Shown here: positions 41,825 to 52,735 of the stretch, piece after piece
Layout of the letters: every line of letters starts with the position of its first letter
How positions within the stretch are numbered: the stretch's first letter is position 1
NCBI RefSeq assembly: GCF_000026945.1
Contig: NC_012866.1
Span: 1-64,000 of the forward strand
DNA from: Candida dubliniensis CD36
Taxonomy: Eukaryota; Ascomycota; Pichiomycetes; Serinales; Debaryomycetaceae
Reading direction: 5' to 3'
Length of the DNA stretch: 64,000 nt
Notes under the pieces: generated by a model
What the model was told of the DNA's origin: nothing
What the model saw: only the letters and a program-made list of their open reading frames with translations
Databases searched by the model: none
Program-made: the position numbers and the translations under genes

Positions 41825-41919
41825 CAGACAAAGGATATTTCTACGCAAAGGTGTATACAATGAAACCTATAGAGTAACAATACATGTAGACTACTTGAGC
41901 CAAGTTATGCATTTGAAAC

Positions 41920-43464
41920 TTATACCACCCTGTGTTTACTGGGCTCGTATGGAAAGAGTAAAGCTAAGAACCCAATTACTCCCACAAATGCGCCACATAC
42001 CCAAATAGGGACTGACGACGAAGTGTTGGAGTAGTAAGCAATCACAGGTACTATACATGTCATTACTCTTGTACAGGCAATAGCAATTGCATTCCCGGTT
42101 GCTCGAGCCGCAGATGGGAATACTTCGGGGGTATAGGCGTACAAAGCCGAGTAATAGATGTACATGGAAGCAAAGGATATCGATGAAAGTGCCACATTCT
42201 GAGCTCTTGTTTTGATTTGCGTATAGCCGAATAAAAATGCCATAGAAGCAACACCACCAATAAACAAAACACCCCGACGTCCCAACCAAGGGAAACAGAA
42301 CAACAATGCACCAGCAATAAGAGGACCGCCCATAGAGACACAATTGGAAATCAAGTTATCTCGGTAAACACCATGAACGTCTGGTGCAGAAATGTTTGCA
42401 CCTCTTGTCGCCAAATAAACCGGTAAGAATGATGAATACAAGGGGTATGAAATTCCTAGCAATAACCATGAAACAAAAATCAATGTTGAAGATCGTGCCA
42501 TTGTTCTATTTGAAAACAAGATTTTGACATGGTGGGTAACCAATTTGAAAGTCCCCTTTATATCAATGTGTTTTCTGTAGTCGTCGTTGATTTCAACTTT
42601 ACCTAGACTTTCCAAGTCCTCTATGGTTAAGGAACATGTACGGTTATGCTTTTGAGCAATTCTCTGCAATATTTCCACAGCTTCCTGGTCACGATTATTT
42701 GAAACCAAAAACTTGGGAGTTTCTTGCAATCTGATAAGAGTTAATCTCAAAAGAGCCATTGCTAAAACAATAGATCCATTCGTATAATAAACGTATCTCC
42801 ACCCGCGGTTAATGTGGGAAGGACAGTTTTCCGCAGACTCGCAACTATTGTTTGGTAAAAAGGCATAAGCTAACGCAACAGCAATGGTTTGACCAATACC
42901 CCAAAAAAATGCAAAAAACGTTAATAACCATTGATCTTTATGAGGTAAAAACTCTAAAAAGATACAGGTATCCAAAACTAAATTACCACCAGCAGCAAAA
43001 CAACTCAAAAATACAAAGATGCAATACGATGCCATATTGTTCATGACACCAGTTAAAATCGTGAAAAGGGCACTTAATAATAATGTCAAATTGAATGCTA
43101 AACGTCTTCCAATCAAGTCGGCAGAAAACCCCCAAAATAGGGCCCCTACGAGCAAACCAGCAGCCAACATTTCATTTGAAACAGGGTATTTGTAGCCGAA
43201 TTGATAGTTAACAAATGTTCTAACACTACTTTCAAGATATGTTAATTGGGTATCGGTCCAATACCCCATTCCATTAAGAAAGAATAACTTGAGATGATAC
43301 GGGGTAAACCCAATTTCATCAATGGCATCGTTGATTAATTTCAACTTTTTATTTAAAACCGAGTCATTTAATTGGAATAATTCATCGTTGGCCAAAGTTT
43401 CTTCATCCTGAGCCACAGATGATGCAGGTGAAATTTTTGTTTGTTTTTTTTCAATATCTGACAT
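41920..43464 (-). CDS. FGR2: Major facilitator superfamily transporter (Fgr2-like)
   Basis: The 514-residue membrane protein has twelve predicted helices in two halves split by a long cytoplasmic loop (about 265-320). The MFS signature after helix 2 is GFSADLIGRRLAF. The topology and motifs are those of the sugar/phosphate-porter and SV2/SVOP-like branch. I place it as FGR2 mainly from its position between TAE1 and PGS1 in the C. albicans order as I remember it, where it is described as similar to phosphate transporters. The substrate cannot be read from the sequence. The ATG at 43464 gives a hydrophilic acidic N-terminus; an upstream in-frame ATG at 43521 would add a 19-residue hydrophobic stretch and is less likely. 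Confidence 0.75.
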   Translation of the reverse strand: MSDIEKKQTKISPASSVAQDEETLANDELFQLNDSVLNKKLKLINDAIDEIGFTPYHLKLFFLNGMGYWTDTQLTYLESSVRTFVNYQFGYKYPVSNEMLAAGLLVGALFWGFSADLIGRRLAFNLTLLLSALFTILTGVMNNMASYCIFVFLSCFAAGGNLVLDTCIFLEFLPHKDQWLLTFFAFFWGIGQTIAVALAYAFLPNNSCESAENCPSHINRGWRYVYYTNGSIVLAMALLRLTLIRLQETPKFLVSNNRDQEAVEILQRIAQKHNRTCSLTIEDLESLGKVEINDDYRKHIDIKGTFKLVTHHVKILFSNRTMARSSTLIFVSWLLLGISYPLYSSFLPVYLATRGANISAPDVHGVYRDNLISNCVSMGGPLIAGALLFCFPWLGRRGVLFIGGVASMAFLFGYTQIKTRAQNVALSSISFASMYIYYSALYAYTPEVFPSAARATGNAIAIACTRVMTCIVPVIAYYSNTSSSVPIWVCGAFVGVIGFLALLFPYEPSKHRVV

Positions 43465-45336
43465 CTCTTGAGAAAGAAGTAAAAAGTAAAGACAGAGTAC
43501 ATAAAAATAAGAAAACTTCACAAGGAAGGTATTTATTGTTATTTAAGTATTCATTAATCTTGTGAGATTAAAAGCTTCAGAAACTTAGATTATCAAAAAA
43601 AAAAAAAAATTATTACCCTATTTGGAAAACAATACTAAGTCTAGCTATGATCACAATTTTTTGAAAATGGTTTGTTAATATAAATTGATGTGTTTTGTTT
43701 AAACTTTATTTTATCTAAATGCTCGGTGGTTATTGTTGGGATTGAAGTGTTTTATATTTCGCACCCACGTTTTCTTTGTCTGCAACGAGTGAAAAAATAA
43801 TAAGCCCCAAAAAAAATTTTAAGAGTGTTAATTACGACAGAAGACCCCCCCCCCCTCAATCAGAAAAAGTTAATACTTGACAATAAGCTAATACAATTCA
43901 CTATTAAGAAAGTTTTTTAAATTTTGGACCTTAGAGGTTTTGTAATATGTCAATTTGTTTGGTGGGGTGTTACTTGTTGCATAGACAAAACTTCCCAGTA
44001 TTGTACAACATGTTATATATATGAGAAGCTTTCTGTCACAATGTAGCGCTATTTAATTTAAATGACAATGATATTTACGGTACTGATTCACGTGCAATGT
44101 GAATACTCACGCAGTTTCTGGTGGTTGGCTAAAAGTAGTAAATCAATGCTATTGGATGTATGTGTAATAATGGACACAGTGACTAAGTGTAAGTCTTCGG
44201 GATACCTCTATTCCGTACGAGTGTAATATATGTGGATTGTATGTATTTGTATATTCCTGGATCTCAGCCTAAGCTTGCATGAGGTCCATTCTAACTAAAT
44301 AATTAATTTTCTAGATTTTCTTTACTTAAATAGAATTCAACATTTTCGTGCGTGTGTGTACCAATTATTCTATTCACTCACACACTCACACTTAAATCCT
44401 TTTAACTAATTCAACACTTTCTCTCTAATAACAATTCTCTTCTTTATGTGCGATTTACCAACAAACGTAATTATTCTTTCAAATGATTCTCTGTCGTGTG
44501 ATAGTACCAAATATAGCATATTTAAAAGATTACTATCCACTACACGACACTTTCTGGAATTTATAACAAGAATCCTAGGAGTTTGATATATTTCGGATCC
44601 GGAGAGGAGATTAACTTTTGTTGTACCCCCTCATCATTTGTTTAATCAGTTACTAGGTTTTTTAAGTTAAATTAGATATATTTCTTGACCAAATCTTGAC
44701 AACTTCAAGAAATGGAGTTCTTACATTGGTGTGCTCATGATTGCATTTCAGTCCATTTCCCTCCAAGTAATCAGTTATTTTACTACAGTGTATCTGAATT
44801 ATCGGGTAACCACTTTGCAATTCAAAAAATGTCTGGTGTGGTATGGTTTGTCAAGTCCTAAACCCAGAACACCAAAAAAAAAGGGAAGACCCGTATACTA
44901 GAAACATCTTTTTGTATTCCGTGTCATATATATGCGATGAATGTGGAGCAATACTTACACGACGAACAATTTGAATCTCGATCACTACATAAATTCTCAT
45001 TAGGATTGTCTTATTCTTTTTATATCTCAATGTCAAAAGAAAATCAACCAAAAAATTTTATGGGACGTTGTACATTATTGTTTATCAAAAAAAAAAAAAA
45101 AAAAAGAGCTATTCTATAATATTATAGATATGAGATTGTATTTGATTCATGTCAATGTCACATTTTGTTATCTTTATTTTTTGCCGAGTTTGAATGAAAC
45201 GTTATCAGAATTGTTCTCGGTTTGCATTTTGAATATTTTGCTTTTTTCTTTTTCTGACACCTTTTTTTTTTTTTTTAAGCAGTCTTCGCTCTTCTCTTTC
45301 TATACTGCTATCCAGTTCTTGCTTCAACCAATCATT
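43465..45336. other. Intergenic region between the MFS gene and PGS1
   Basis: Divergent 1.9-kb spacer. It holds about 14 A near 43592, about 11 C near 43846, and tracts of 19 A (45087-45105) and 15 T (45262-45276) before PGS1. No RNA gene, repeat or conserved frame was recognised. Confidence 0.5.
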
Positions 45337-46842
45337 ATGACATACAGTATACGAACTGTTACAAACTATTTAAACAGTTTGGCGCCACGATTTCTTTTGC
45401 TGAAAGGAGATATTGAAGTCTTGGAGAGTCCTATATCCTTTTATAAAACATTACTATTTAAGATCAGTAATTCAAAACATCGGATATTTTTATCATCATT
45501 ATATATCGGCAAAACACAACATGAATTAATACAATGTATTGACGATGCAATGGCCAAGAATGCGGACTTGAAGGTTTATGTATTGACCGATGCATTAAGA
45601 GGCACAAGAGAAGCTCCAGATAGTTGTTCGGCATTACTTTTGGCCAGTTTGCAAAAAAAGTATGGCCAGCGTATTGATATCCGCATGTTTCACACGCCAC
45701 ATCTTTCGGGGATTACAAAGTTTTTGGCCCCAAAAAGAATAAATGAAGGGTTTGGCCTTCAGCATATGAAGTTATATGGGTTCGATGATCAAATTATACT
45801 AAGTGGGGCAAACTTATCTGAAGATTATTTCACCAATCGTCAAGATCGTTATTATGTTTTTAATAACAAACCTTTAACTGATTATTACTTCAAAATTCAC
45901 ACTGCCATATCTTCGCTTTCTTATAGAATTATGCATACTGACAAGTTGAAGCAAGGATTCAAACTAACTTGGCCTACTTCCAACGCCACCTGCGAACCAC
46001 ATTTGAATATCGAGCGATTCATTAACGACTCTGCATACTTATTAACCCCATTACTAAAGCAGCAACAGTTGAATGCTTTTGAAGAATTTGATGAAGATGA
46101 GGAATATGATACAATAGTTTATCCAGTTTCCCAATTTACACCGTTATTTCCTCACAACCAAGATCAGCTGACTGAGAAACCAGCAATCTTGAGATTGTTA
46201 TCCTATGCAGATTCCCCTAAGACGAAGTGGTGGTTTACTGCAGGATATTTCAACATGCTACCGGAATACCAACAGAGGTTGTTGAATGGTAAATCTCAGG
46301 GCACAGTTATCACGGCATCCCCAAAGGCCAACTCGTTTTATAAATCACCTGGTGTTTCTTATTACTTGCCACAAGCATATCTTTTATTTGCTAAGCAGTT
46401 TTTGCAAAAAGTTAAAGACCTAGGAAAATCTGCTCTTATAACTGTCTATGAATGGCAAAAGGGAATCGTGAACACCCCAGGCGGATGGTCGTATCATGCA
46501 AAGGGGTTATGGATAACTGCTCCCGAGGAAGATGAACCAAGTATCACCGTCATTGGGTCTTCTAATTATACCAAGCGTGCATACTCGTGCGACTTGGAAA
46601 GCAATGCCATTATTATCACAAAAGATAAAGACTTGAAAATGAAGATGAAACACGAAATTGATAATTTGATGGCAAATGTGCATGAATTGAAATTAGAAGA
46701 CTTCAGTCCAAAATTAGAACCACAAAATAATGGAGACACTGAATCAGAAACGAGCAACGGGGCAAAATATTCAGTGGAAGAAGATAGAAAGATTAGTTAT
46801 GGTGTTCATTTAGCTGTTAAATTGCTTGGCGGAAGACTATAA
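45337..46842 (+). CDS. PGS1: Phosphatidylglycerophosphate synthase, mitochondrial
   Basis: Pgs1 makes phosphatidylglycerophosphate from CDP-diacylglycerol and glycerol-3-phosphate, the committed step to cardiolipin, at the mitochondrial inner membrane. It is a phospholipase-D-fold enzyme with two HKD motifs: HMKLYGFDDQ, followed by ILSGANLSEDYFTNRQDRY, and YHAKGLW, followed by VIGSSNYTKRAYSCDLES. From the ATG at 45337 it has 501 residues, close to S. cerevisiae Pgs1 (521), and an Arg-containing, acid-free N-terminus suitable for mitochondrial import. An in-frame ATG at 45130 would add 69 residues rich in Phe and Leu read from a T-rich leader; I think that extension is not protein, though its ATG lies closer to the A tract at 45087. 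Confidence 0.9.
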   Translation: MTYSIRTVTNYLNSLAPRFLLLKGDIEVLESPISFYKTLLFKISNSKHRIFLSSLYIGKTQHELIQCIDDAMAKNADLKVYVLTDALRGTREAPDSCSALLLASLQKKYGQRIDIRMFHTPHLSGITKFLAPKRINEGFGLQHMKLYGFDDQIILSGANLSEDYFTNRQDRYYVFNNKPLTDYYFKIHTAISSLSYRIMHTDKLKQGFKLTWPTSNATCEPHLNIERFINDSAYLLTPLLKQQQLNAFEEFDEDEEYDTIVYPVSQFTPLFPHNQDQLTEKPAILRLLSYADSPKTKWWFTAGYFNMLPEYQQRLLNGKSQGTVITASPKANSFYKSPGVSYYLPQAYLLFAKQFLQKVKDLGKSALITVYEWQKGIVNTPGGWSYHAKGLWITAPEEDEPSITVIGSSNYTKRAYSCDLESNAIIITKDKDLKMKMKHEIDNLMANVHELKLEDFSPKLEPQNNGDTESETSNGAKYSVEEDRKISYGVHLAVKLLGGRL

Positions 46843-46913
46843 ACATGGATAGATGGAAACTGAAAGACAAACGTAGCTCGATACACATATACATATATAC
46901 AATCTATTAGACT

Positions 46914-47639
46914 TTATTTTTGCACCTCCAAAGATGACTTGTTATTCTTATAAATATACATTTGAATTTTGATAATTAGAATACATAGCAACTGAAACTG
47001 AACTTCTAGCCATGTTGGATAATTGACTGGGATTTGCCACCATTTAAAATACATAGAGTACTTCCCCATTAATTGCAAAACCAAAACCAAAATTTGGAAA
47101 TGAGACCAGTAAGGGAACATTCCAACTACACATTGGTCAAACCAATTCATTGAAATGATAGGCATAAACTTGATGCAAGAGATGATTCTTCCAGTATACC
47201 ATATCCAATCTATCAAGTCTAAGGATATAATTTTCCCTTGTTTATAAATATATAATTTCAAGATCCAACCTAGAAAGAACGTTAGCGATCCCAAAAAGAT
47301 TAAGCTATAAGAACTGATTCCCTGGTTCGTATTGCGTGTGTAGATATATATTCTTAATTGCAACAATACCAAAATCAGAAAAAAACATTGCGAAATTTGC
47401 AAGACAACCAACGGTAAAGAAATGGGTAAACTTGGATAAATGGGATATCGCATTGAGTATTCATTTGTGTGTATATATAGAAAGGACGATAGTATAGATA
47501 GGAATTGACCAAGAACTGAAAAAAGGGTGTAATCAAAGGAAATTCCATATATACTTTTCTTTTGTTTATTATATTGTAGCTGATATAAAGTGCATATGGA
47601 TTCAATTGCTGACGCTAGCAAGATACTGTTTTGTAGCAT
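46914..47639 (-). CDS. ERS1: Cystinosin/ERS1-like PQ-loop membrane protein, divergent
   Basis: The 241 residues hold about seven hydrophobic segments and almost no soluble loops. The arrangement resembles yeast Ers1 and human cystinosin, proton-driven cystine exporters of the vacuole/lysosome: ISFDYTLFSVLGQFLS near the start matches the first repeat (ISMDFVMLNTAGYSYL in Ers1 as remembered), and ISCIKFMPIISMNW matches the second-repeat region with its PQ motif. The PQ dipeptide itself is missing at that place (MPIIS). Other PQ-loop families are possible. It converges on PGS1, with 71 bases between stops, and is divergent from SGF29. Confidence 0.5.
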   Translation of the reverse strand: MLQNSILLASAIESICTLYQLQYNKQKKSIYGISFDYTLFSVLGQFLSILSSFLYIHTNEYSMRYPIYPSLPISLPLVVLQISQCFFLILVLLQLRIYIYTRNTNQGISSYSLIFLGSLTFFLGWILKLYIYKQGKIISLDLIDWIWYTGRIISCIKFMPIISMNWFDQCVVGMFPYWSHFQILVLVLQLMGKYSMYFKWWQIPVNYPTWLEVQFQLLCILIIKIQMYIYKNNKSSLEVQK

Positions 47640-47799
47640 TAGTGATAGAAGTGTAGGTTGATATTTTAAGAGTTAGAGATCTTGAATAATTAAAGATCTA
47701 GTAGTGTTGTTGTCTAAACGAAATCGAGAAAAAAAAAAAAAAAAAAAAAAGGAACCTCTCGAAAAGATCAATACAAACTTCCGTATCACACTCTATCAA

Positions 47800-48597
47800 A
47801 TGACACCAGAAATAGAAGGAAATTGGGATATAGTAATAACATCACTTCAGGATATATGTAACTCAAATGAATCTTTGACATTTGATAATATTTACAATAG
47901 GAAATCTAACGAGTTGAAACAACTATCGCAAGAAGAATTGAGCAAACTTGAAGAAGAAATCATAGATCACAAATCGAATATCGGTACTGCGAAAAGATTA
48001 ATAAACACTTCTTCTGATAATCTAACAAAGTTGATTGAGATTATCACTCGGGAAAATAAAGCAAAACAGACAGCACAACAGCAAACACCAACGAAAAAGA
48101 AACCCAATGCTGACACCAAAAGAATCGAGAAACGCAATAGTTCGAAATCCAAACAAACCAAAAAAGTCGGTCGTTCCTATTGGACATCAAAATACAATCC
48201 ACTGGAGCCCATATATATAGGACTGGAAGTGGCATACAAATTAAGAAACCGTCATTCTGATGAATGGATTCAATGTTCTGTGGTGAAAATAATAGGTGAT
48301 GGAATTAAGTTTGAGATTAAAGATCTTGAACCAGATGAAAACAATAACCCCGGACAAGTTTTCAAAGCAAATTACAAAGAAATATTATTAATTCCGCCAG
48401 TGGGGTCAGATTTGATCAACTACACCTACGGATGTAAAGTGTTGGCAAGATATCCCGACACTTCAACGTTTTACCCTGCAATAGTGGTTGGTCATAAAAA
48501 AGATGGTACTGTACGTTTAAAATTTGATGGAGAAGAGGAGGTCAATAAAGAAACCGAAGTCGAAAGAAGGCTAGTGTTGCCTACACCAGAGAAGTAG
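47800..48597 (+). CDS. SGF29: SAGA complex subunit Sgf29 (tandem Tudor reader)
   Basis: Sgf29 binds H3K4me2/3 with its C-terminal tandem Tudor (SGF29) domain and anchors the SAGA HAT module. The 265 residues from the ATG at 47800 match the yeast protein (259). The N-terminal helical region (about 20-100) is followed by a basic linker. Double Tudor domains follow, starting YIGLEVAYKLRN with the reader aromatics in EWIQCSV, and then GCKVLARYPDTSTFYPAIVV and LKFDGEEE. The frame extends upstream without ATG into a tract of 22 A (47729-47750), which is leader. Confidence 0.92.
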   Translation: MTPEIEGNWDIVITSLQDICNSNESLTFDNIYNRKSNELKQLSQEELSKLEEEIIDHKSNIGTAKRLINTSSDNLTKLIEIITRENKAKQTAQQQTPTKKKPNADTKRIEKRNSSKSKQTKKVGRSYWTSKYNPLEPIYIGLEVAYKLRNRHSDEWIQCSVVKIIGDGIKFEIKDLEPDENNNPGQVFKANYKEILLIPPVGSDLINYTYGCKVLARYPDTSTFYPAIVVGHKKDGTVRLKFDGEEEVNKETEVERRLVLPTPEK

Positions 48598-48914
48598 GTT
48601 TGTAGTTAATACTCATGAACCTTCATGGCGATAGCCATTGTTTTTGTGTGGTCTCATCATATGTAGGTGCTCAAGTTTGAATTAGGTATTATATAATCTT
48701 AGTCGTGTGTTTTTGCTAAACAATGGAAAAAAAAAATTTTCCAACGTTGAAAATCTCGCCTCACGGATGGTTCATTCGATCGATCGAGGATTTCACTCTC
48801 AATCTCTTGGTTGGAATTCTGTATTGAAATTTATAAGATTAAAAGCTCCAGAGTGCTTACTCTTTTAGATTTGTTTGTATCGTTTAGTATTGTTATTCTT
48901 AATAGTTCGTGAAA
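48598..48914 (+). promoter_or_regulatory. Intergenic region upstream of GBP2/HRB1
   Basis: About 317 bases. It contains a short A9/T4 run near 48726 and a near-palindrome TTCGATCGATCGA at 48774-48786. Transcription enters the RNA-binding protein gene from here. Nothing else was recognised. Confidence 0.4.
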
Positions 48915-50576
48915 ATGGATGGAATGGACATTGATGATTATTCAAGAGTATGTTGAACAATATATATGTATATTATTTTATGAAATGGATCAATAATTGG
49001 GAAATTTTCAGTATGGTAACAAATAACGTGTGCTTATGGTCTTAAATAAAGGGTATTGGGTTATTGTTTTTGTTAAAGAATTTTGGTAAGGCTTATTGAT
49101 TGCTAACTGAGATTTTGGCTCGACAATGTGGGAATTCAAAGTTTGTGAATTAGTTAAACTGGTTATATGGGGTTGGTTTCAATGGAAATATAAATGGATT
49201 TGACATTTAAGATGAGGCATAAGTGTTTGTTGCTAACTGTTATTTTTCTTTTATTATTCAATGCTGGATATGAATTTGTTTTTGCTAACATTAAAATTCC
49301 ACAGGATCGCTCTCGGTCACCAATAAGAGAAAGATCTCCGATAAGAGAAAGATCGGGTAACTCATACTCCGGTAGTGGAAGCAGTGGTAGAGATAGCTAC
49401 TCTAGAAGAGACTATGGAGCATATTCAAGACCATCGTATGGTAATGATAGAAGAAGAGATCATGGCCGTGGAAGTTATGGAGGTGGCCGTAATGGTAGAG
49501 ATTATGGCAGATCCATTGCAACTAGCGATGCTGATTATCGTTCCAAAACAGAAAGAAACTTTGATAATTCCATTTTCATTGGGAACATTCCCTTTGATTG
49601 CACGTCGCGTGATATTGAAGATATTTTCAAAAAGGATTTCTCCATAGTTAGAGCAGACATTGTTACAAATAAAGGTCGTTCAAGAGGTATGGCTACCGTT
49701 GAATTCAATTCAAAAGACGACGTGAGAGAAGCCATAAATAAATTTGATCGTTTTGAATATCGTGGTCGTGAAATCTTTGTTAGACAGGATTACCCTCCAC
49801 CAGAAAAGAAGCATGATTATGGACCACCTAGAGGCAGAGGAACGACATACGACAGCAGATCCGGAGGTGGTAGATACAATGACAGATATCAAAGCAGTAG
49901 AAGAAATGACAATTATGCTCCTCCTCCGCCACCAAGTAAGCCGGGTACAGAAGTTTTTATTGGCAATTTGCCATTCTCGATAAATTGGCAAGCTTTGAAG
50001 GATTTGATGAGAGATGCAGGTGAAGTTATTAGAGCTGATGTTAGATTGGACAACTATGGTAATTCAAGGGGCTTTGGTACAGTCGTTTTTAGCACTGAGG
50101 AAGAAGCTGCCAAAGCAGTTGAAATGTTTCAAGGTTATGAAATTGAAGGTAGAAAACTAGACACTAGACCAGGCCGGTCTACTGCATCGTCAGGATATGA
50201 GAGAGATTCTTATAGGTCGGCAGATACAACTGACAGATCCAGTTATGGCGACAGAAGCAAATCCTCAGTTTCAAATAAGAATTCCGAGTTTACTGATGGT
50301 GTCACTGCTGATGGAGAGAAGTCAGATACTATATATGTTGCCAACTTGCCATTTGCTACTCAGGACGATGATTTGTATGAATTGTTTGAAACTGTTGGTA
50401 GAACAACCAAGGCTGAAATTCAATATGCTGATGACGGTAGACCAAGTGGAAATGCTGTTGTGCAATTTGAAATCGCTGATTTGGCCGAAAATGCTATTCT
50501 GCAATTGAATAATTATTTATATGGTGGCAGAAACCTCCAGATTTCGTACGCCAAAAGACCAGAAGGACAAGTCTAA
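48915..50576 (+). CDS. GBP2: Three-RRM SR-like mRNA export protein (Gbp2/Hrb1 type), with 5' intron
   Basis: Read as exon 1 at 48915-48947 (MDGMDIDDYSR) joined to exon 2 at 49305-50576, this gives 434 residues. An N-terminal RS/RGG-like region contains DRSRSPIRERSPIRERS, then SYSGSGSSGRDSYSRRD and GRGSYGGGR. Three RRMs follow. RRM1 begins SIFIGNIPFDCT with RGMATVEFNS, RRM2 begins EVFIGNLPFSIN with RGFGTVVFST, and the divergent C-terminal RRM3 begins TIYVANLPFATQ. In yeast Gbp2 and Hrb1 join mRNA through the TREX complex and help retain unspliced transcripts; one protein serves here for the two paralogues. Without the intron the frame would start at an ATG inside intronic sequence with an unrelated hydrophobic N-terminus. 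Intron-regulated autoregulation is plausible but unproven. Confidence 0.9.
48948..49304 (+). other. 357-nt spliceosomal intron of GBP2/HRB1
   Basis: 5' splice site GTATGT at 48948-48953; branch-like TGCTAAC at 49283-49289; CACAG ending at 49304. Two more TGCTAAC copies lie upstream (near 49102 and 49234), so branch-point choice may vary. The exon junction is between codons. Confidence 0.88.
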
Positions 50577-50838
50577 TAGTTGTCATATTCGATGGTTAAG
50601 AAGAGTGTCTACGCTGTCATTGCCATGTCATTTAACGTTTGTTCATCGTCACTTTTTTTTTGCAGTTTGTTTTTGTCTTTTTTTTTTTTGTTGTTGTTGT
50701 TGTTGTTTCACATAATATGTATACATAAATACCTTCCCCTATAGTCATGTCTAACTTCTGAAAAGCATTTATATATAATCTTCCTGAGTTTACACTTTGT
50801 AGATCTTTTGTGTATTTGTTAGTTAGAACTATATATAC

Positions 50839-52599
50839 TTACCACGCAAAAGACTCGGTATGTAAGTAAATCTCTTCAACATTAGATCTTACCAAGTCAT
50901 TGTTAAACACCAACGACTGGAGTTCAGAAACAGTACTGCTGACCTCTCGTTTCAAAGAATCACTTCCTGAACAAATTATCATATTTCTAGGGGCAAAACT
51001 ACCTGTCATCAGTTTTAGTATGTTTGTTGCCGAAGGTTTGCCATAATCAATTGACCAGTCTTCTTCATACAAGTTTGCTTCTTCACTTTCGATCTCCTTC
51101 TCAAAATCACCTTTAGTTAATACCGATTTTTTAGTAGCAATGTGAATATGTATATCTATTTTACTCCCACCTAATTTTTGACACTCTTGCAATTCCGATT
51201 TGACCCAATGGATATCTTCTTGCAGGCGCACAATCCAAATAAATGAAACTCGCTTAACTATCGAATCAGTTTTCGCTAAATATGTCAAAAATGGCAAAGT
51301 GGCGGTGACTCCGGTACCGGATGCCAATAAAACTACTCTTTCGAACGATCTTGGATCCCTAAATGTTCCGCCATATGGACCATCAACATAAACATTTTTA
51401 TTAGAAGTTATCAGCTTATCCAATTCCCGATAAATCTTGTGTGTTAATCCCTTCTGTGCTTTTATAATAAACTTCATGGCAGTTTCATCTTCTGCATCAA
51501 CCGATGCAATTGAAAACGGATGGTTATCGAGTATTCTAACACCAACAAATCGAAGATAACAATGTTGCCCTGGTTTCCAATTAACACCAGTAGTATTCCC
51601 AATCACAAGTTGATATACCCCATCGTTGCTTAGTTTTTCCAACTGTGCTTGTCTTGATCTTAAAAACATTGCGTTTGGTTTGAATGCTGTTTTCATCAAA
51701 ATTCGGTAAACAATTTGAGTGGCCCAAAAAGCTAATGCTCCCCACATGTAGTCATCTGCACCTAACTGTTTGTTGATATGCCAAATCAATGTCCCAAAAT
51801 AAGCAATACCCATCATCCAATGTGCATGTAGGAACAATTCATATACGACCTTTCTGATGTACGATTTCGAGAGAATGCACAAAAGACCCAATAGAATTAA
51901 TGGCGGTATGCCACTATAGTATTCAAAACTGTCTGTGAAATTCATCTTCAAATTACTGCTTCCACCTTCAACCAAGTCTTGATGGACAAATGGGACCACA
52001 TGAATGATAGATAATACGAAGCATGCAACACCAGTATATTGATGGAAAGTGTTTAGTTTTTCGTAACTGATACCAGTCAATAAAGTTATAGCATTTGATT
52101 TGCCTGCCAAAACGTAAATAAATGGGGTTAACGCCGTGGCCATAAGGCCAGCACGTACAGCTAAGGGAGGCGATCCAAAGCCAGCACACCCCCTATACCA
52201 GAAATGTGGTACAAGGCAATAGCACAACATATAAAGCGACGATAAGAACATGTACAGTGCTGAACCCACTGAGCTTGGTATTGAAAAATATGTTAGCCAT
52301 GGTGGTAATTGTTTATAGCCATAATATCGACAATATGATATCCATATATCAATGAGTGAAATTGCAAAGTTAGAGGACTGCTTAGATCTATACGTATGAT
52401 CTCGGGATTTGTAGTATACTTGTTTAACGAATGCCACAAAAATAGTGGCTACTCCAAAATATACAGTGTACTTTGCATACTTTGTCTGGGAGGCCCATGG
52501 AATTTCGGTCTGCAGCTGTTGCATGTAGTCCATATACACATCACTGGATGCATCAGCAAGACAGTCCATCCCATTATACGACACACTTCTTTTCATCAT
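50839..52599 (-). CDS. Ferric/cupric reductase, FRE7-like
   Basis: This integral-membrane flavocytochrome b passes electrons from NADPH through FAD and two hemes to extracellular Cu(II) or Fe(III). The 586 residues (ATG at 52599; the frame upstream has only TTG) lack the large extracellular N-terminus of Fre1-type enzymes, as Fre7 does. CAGFGSPPLAVRAG is almost identical to Fre7 as remembered. Heme-ligand His pairs sit in FHQYTGVACFVLSIIHVVPF and LHAHWMMGIAYFGTLIWH. FAD is bound by NHPFSIAS, and NADPH by GPYGG, LASGTGVTATLPFL and CSGSDSLK. The C-terminus EEIYLHTESFAW also mirrors Fre7. S. cerevisiae FRE7 is a Mac1 target, and two Mac1 sites stand upstream here. Candida has several paralogues, so I give no symbol. 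Confidence 0.93.
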   Translation of the reverse strand: MMKRSVSYNGMDCLADASSDVYMDYMQQLQTEIPWASQTKYAKYTVYFGVATIFVAFVKQVYYKSRDHTYRSKQSSNFAISLIDIWISYCRYYGYKQLPPWLTYFSIPSSVGSALYMFLSSLYMLCYCLVPHFWYRGCAGFGSPPLAVRAGLMATALTPFIYVLAGKSNAITLLTGISYEKLNTFHQYTGVACFVLSIIHVVPFVHQDLVEGGSSNLKMNFTDSFEYYSGIPPLILLGLLCILSKSYIRKVVYELFLHAHWMMGIAYFGTLIWHINKQLGADDYMWGALAFWATQIVYRILMKTAFKPNAMFLRSRQAQLEKLSNDGVYQLVIGNTTGVNWKPGQHCYLRFVGVRILDNHPFSIASVDAEDETAMKFIIKAQKGLTHKIYRELDKLITSNKNVYVDGPYGGTFRDPRSFERVVLLASGTGVTATLPFLTYLAKTDSIVKRVSFIWIVRLQEDIHWVKSELQECQKLGGSKIDIHIHIATKKSVLTKGDFEKEIESEEANLYEEDWSIDYGKPSATNILKLMTGSFAPRNMIICSGSDSLKREVSSTVSELQSLVFNNDLVRSNVEEIYLHTESFAW

Positions 52600-52735
52600 T
52601 TTTTGATAGTGCAAATAGAATTCAAGAAAACAGAAAAAGAAAAAAAAAATACAATTATGAGTCGCTTACAATTACTTAAATACATCTAGAGGCATTGGTC
52701 TGCTTTTCTGTAGTCGTAATTATATGTGAAAACTT

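Noticed and set aside
45130..45336. 69-residue N-terminal extension of PGS1
   Set aside because: Phe/Leu-rich translation of a T-rich leader including a 15-T run; family similarity begins after the ATG at 45337. Kept as an alternative because an A tract lies before 45130.
49194..49304. Apparent hydrophobic N-terminus of the three-RRM protein
   Set aside because: It lies within the intron; splicing from 48947 to 49305 gives a sensible SR-type start.
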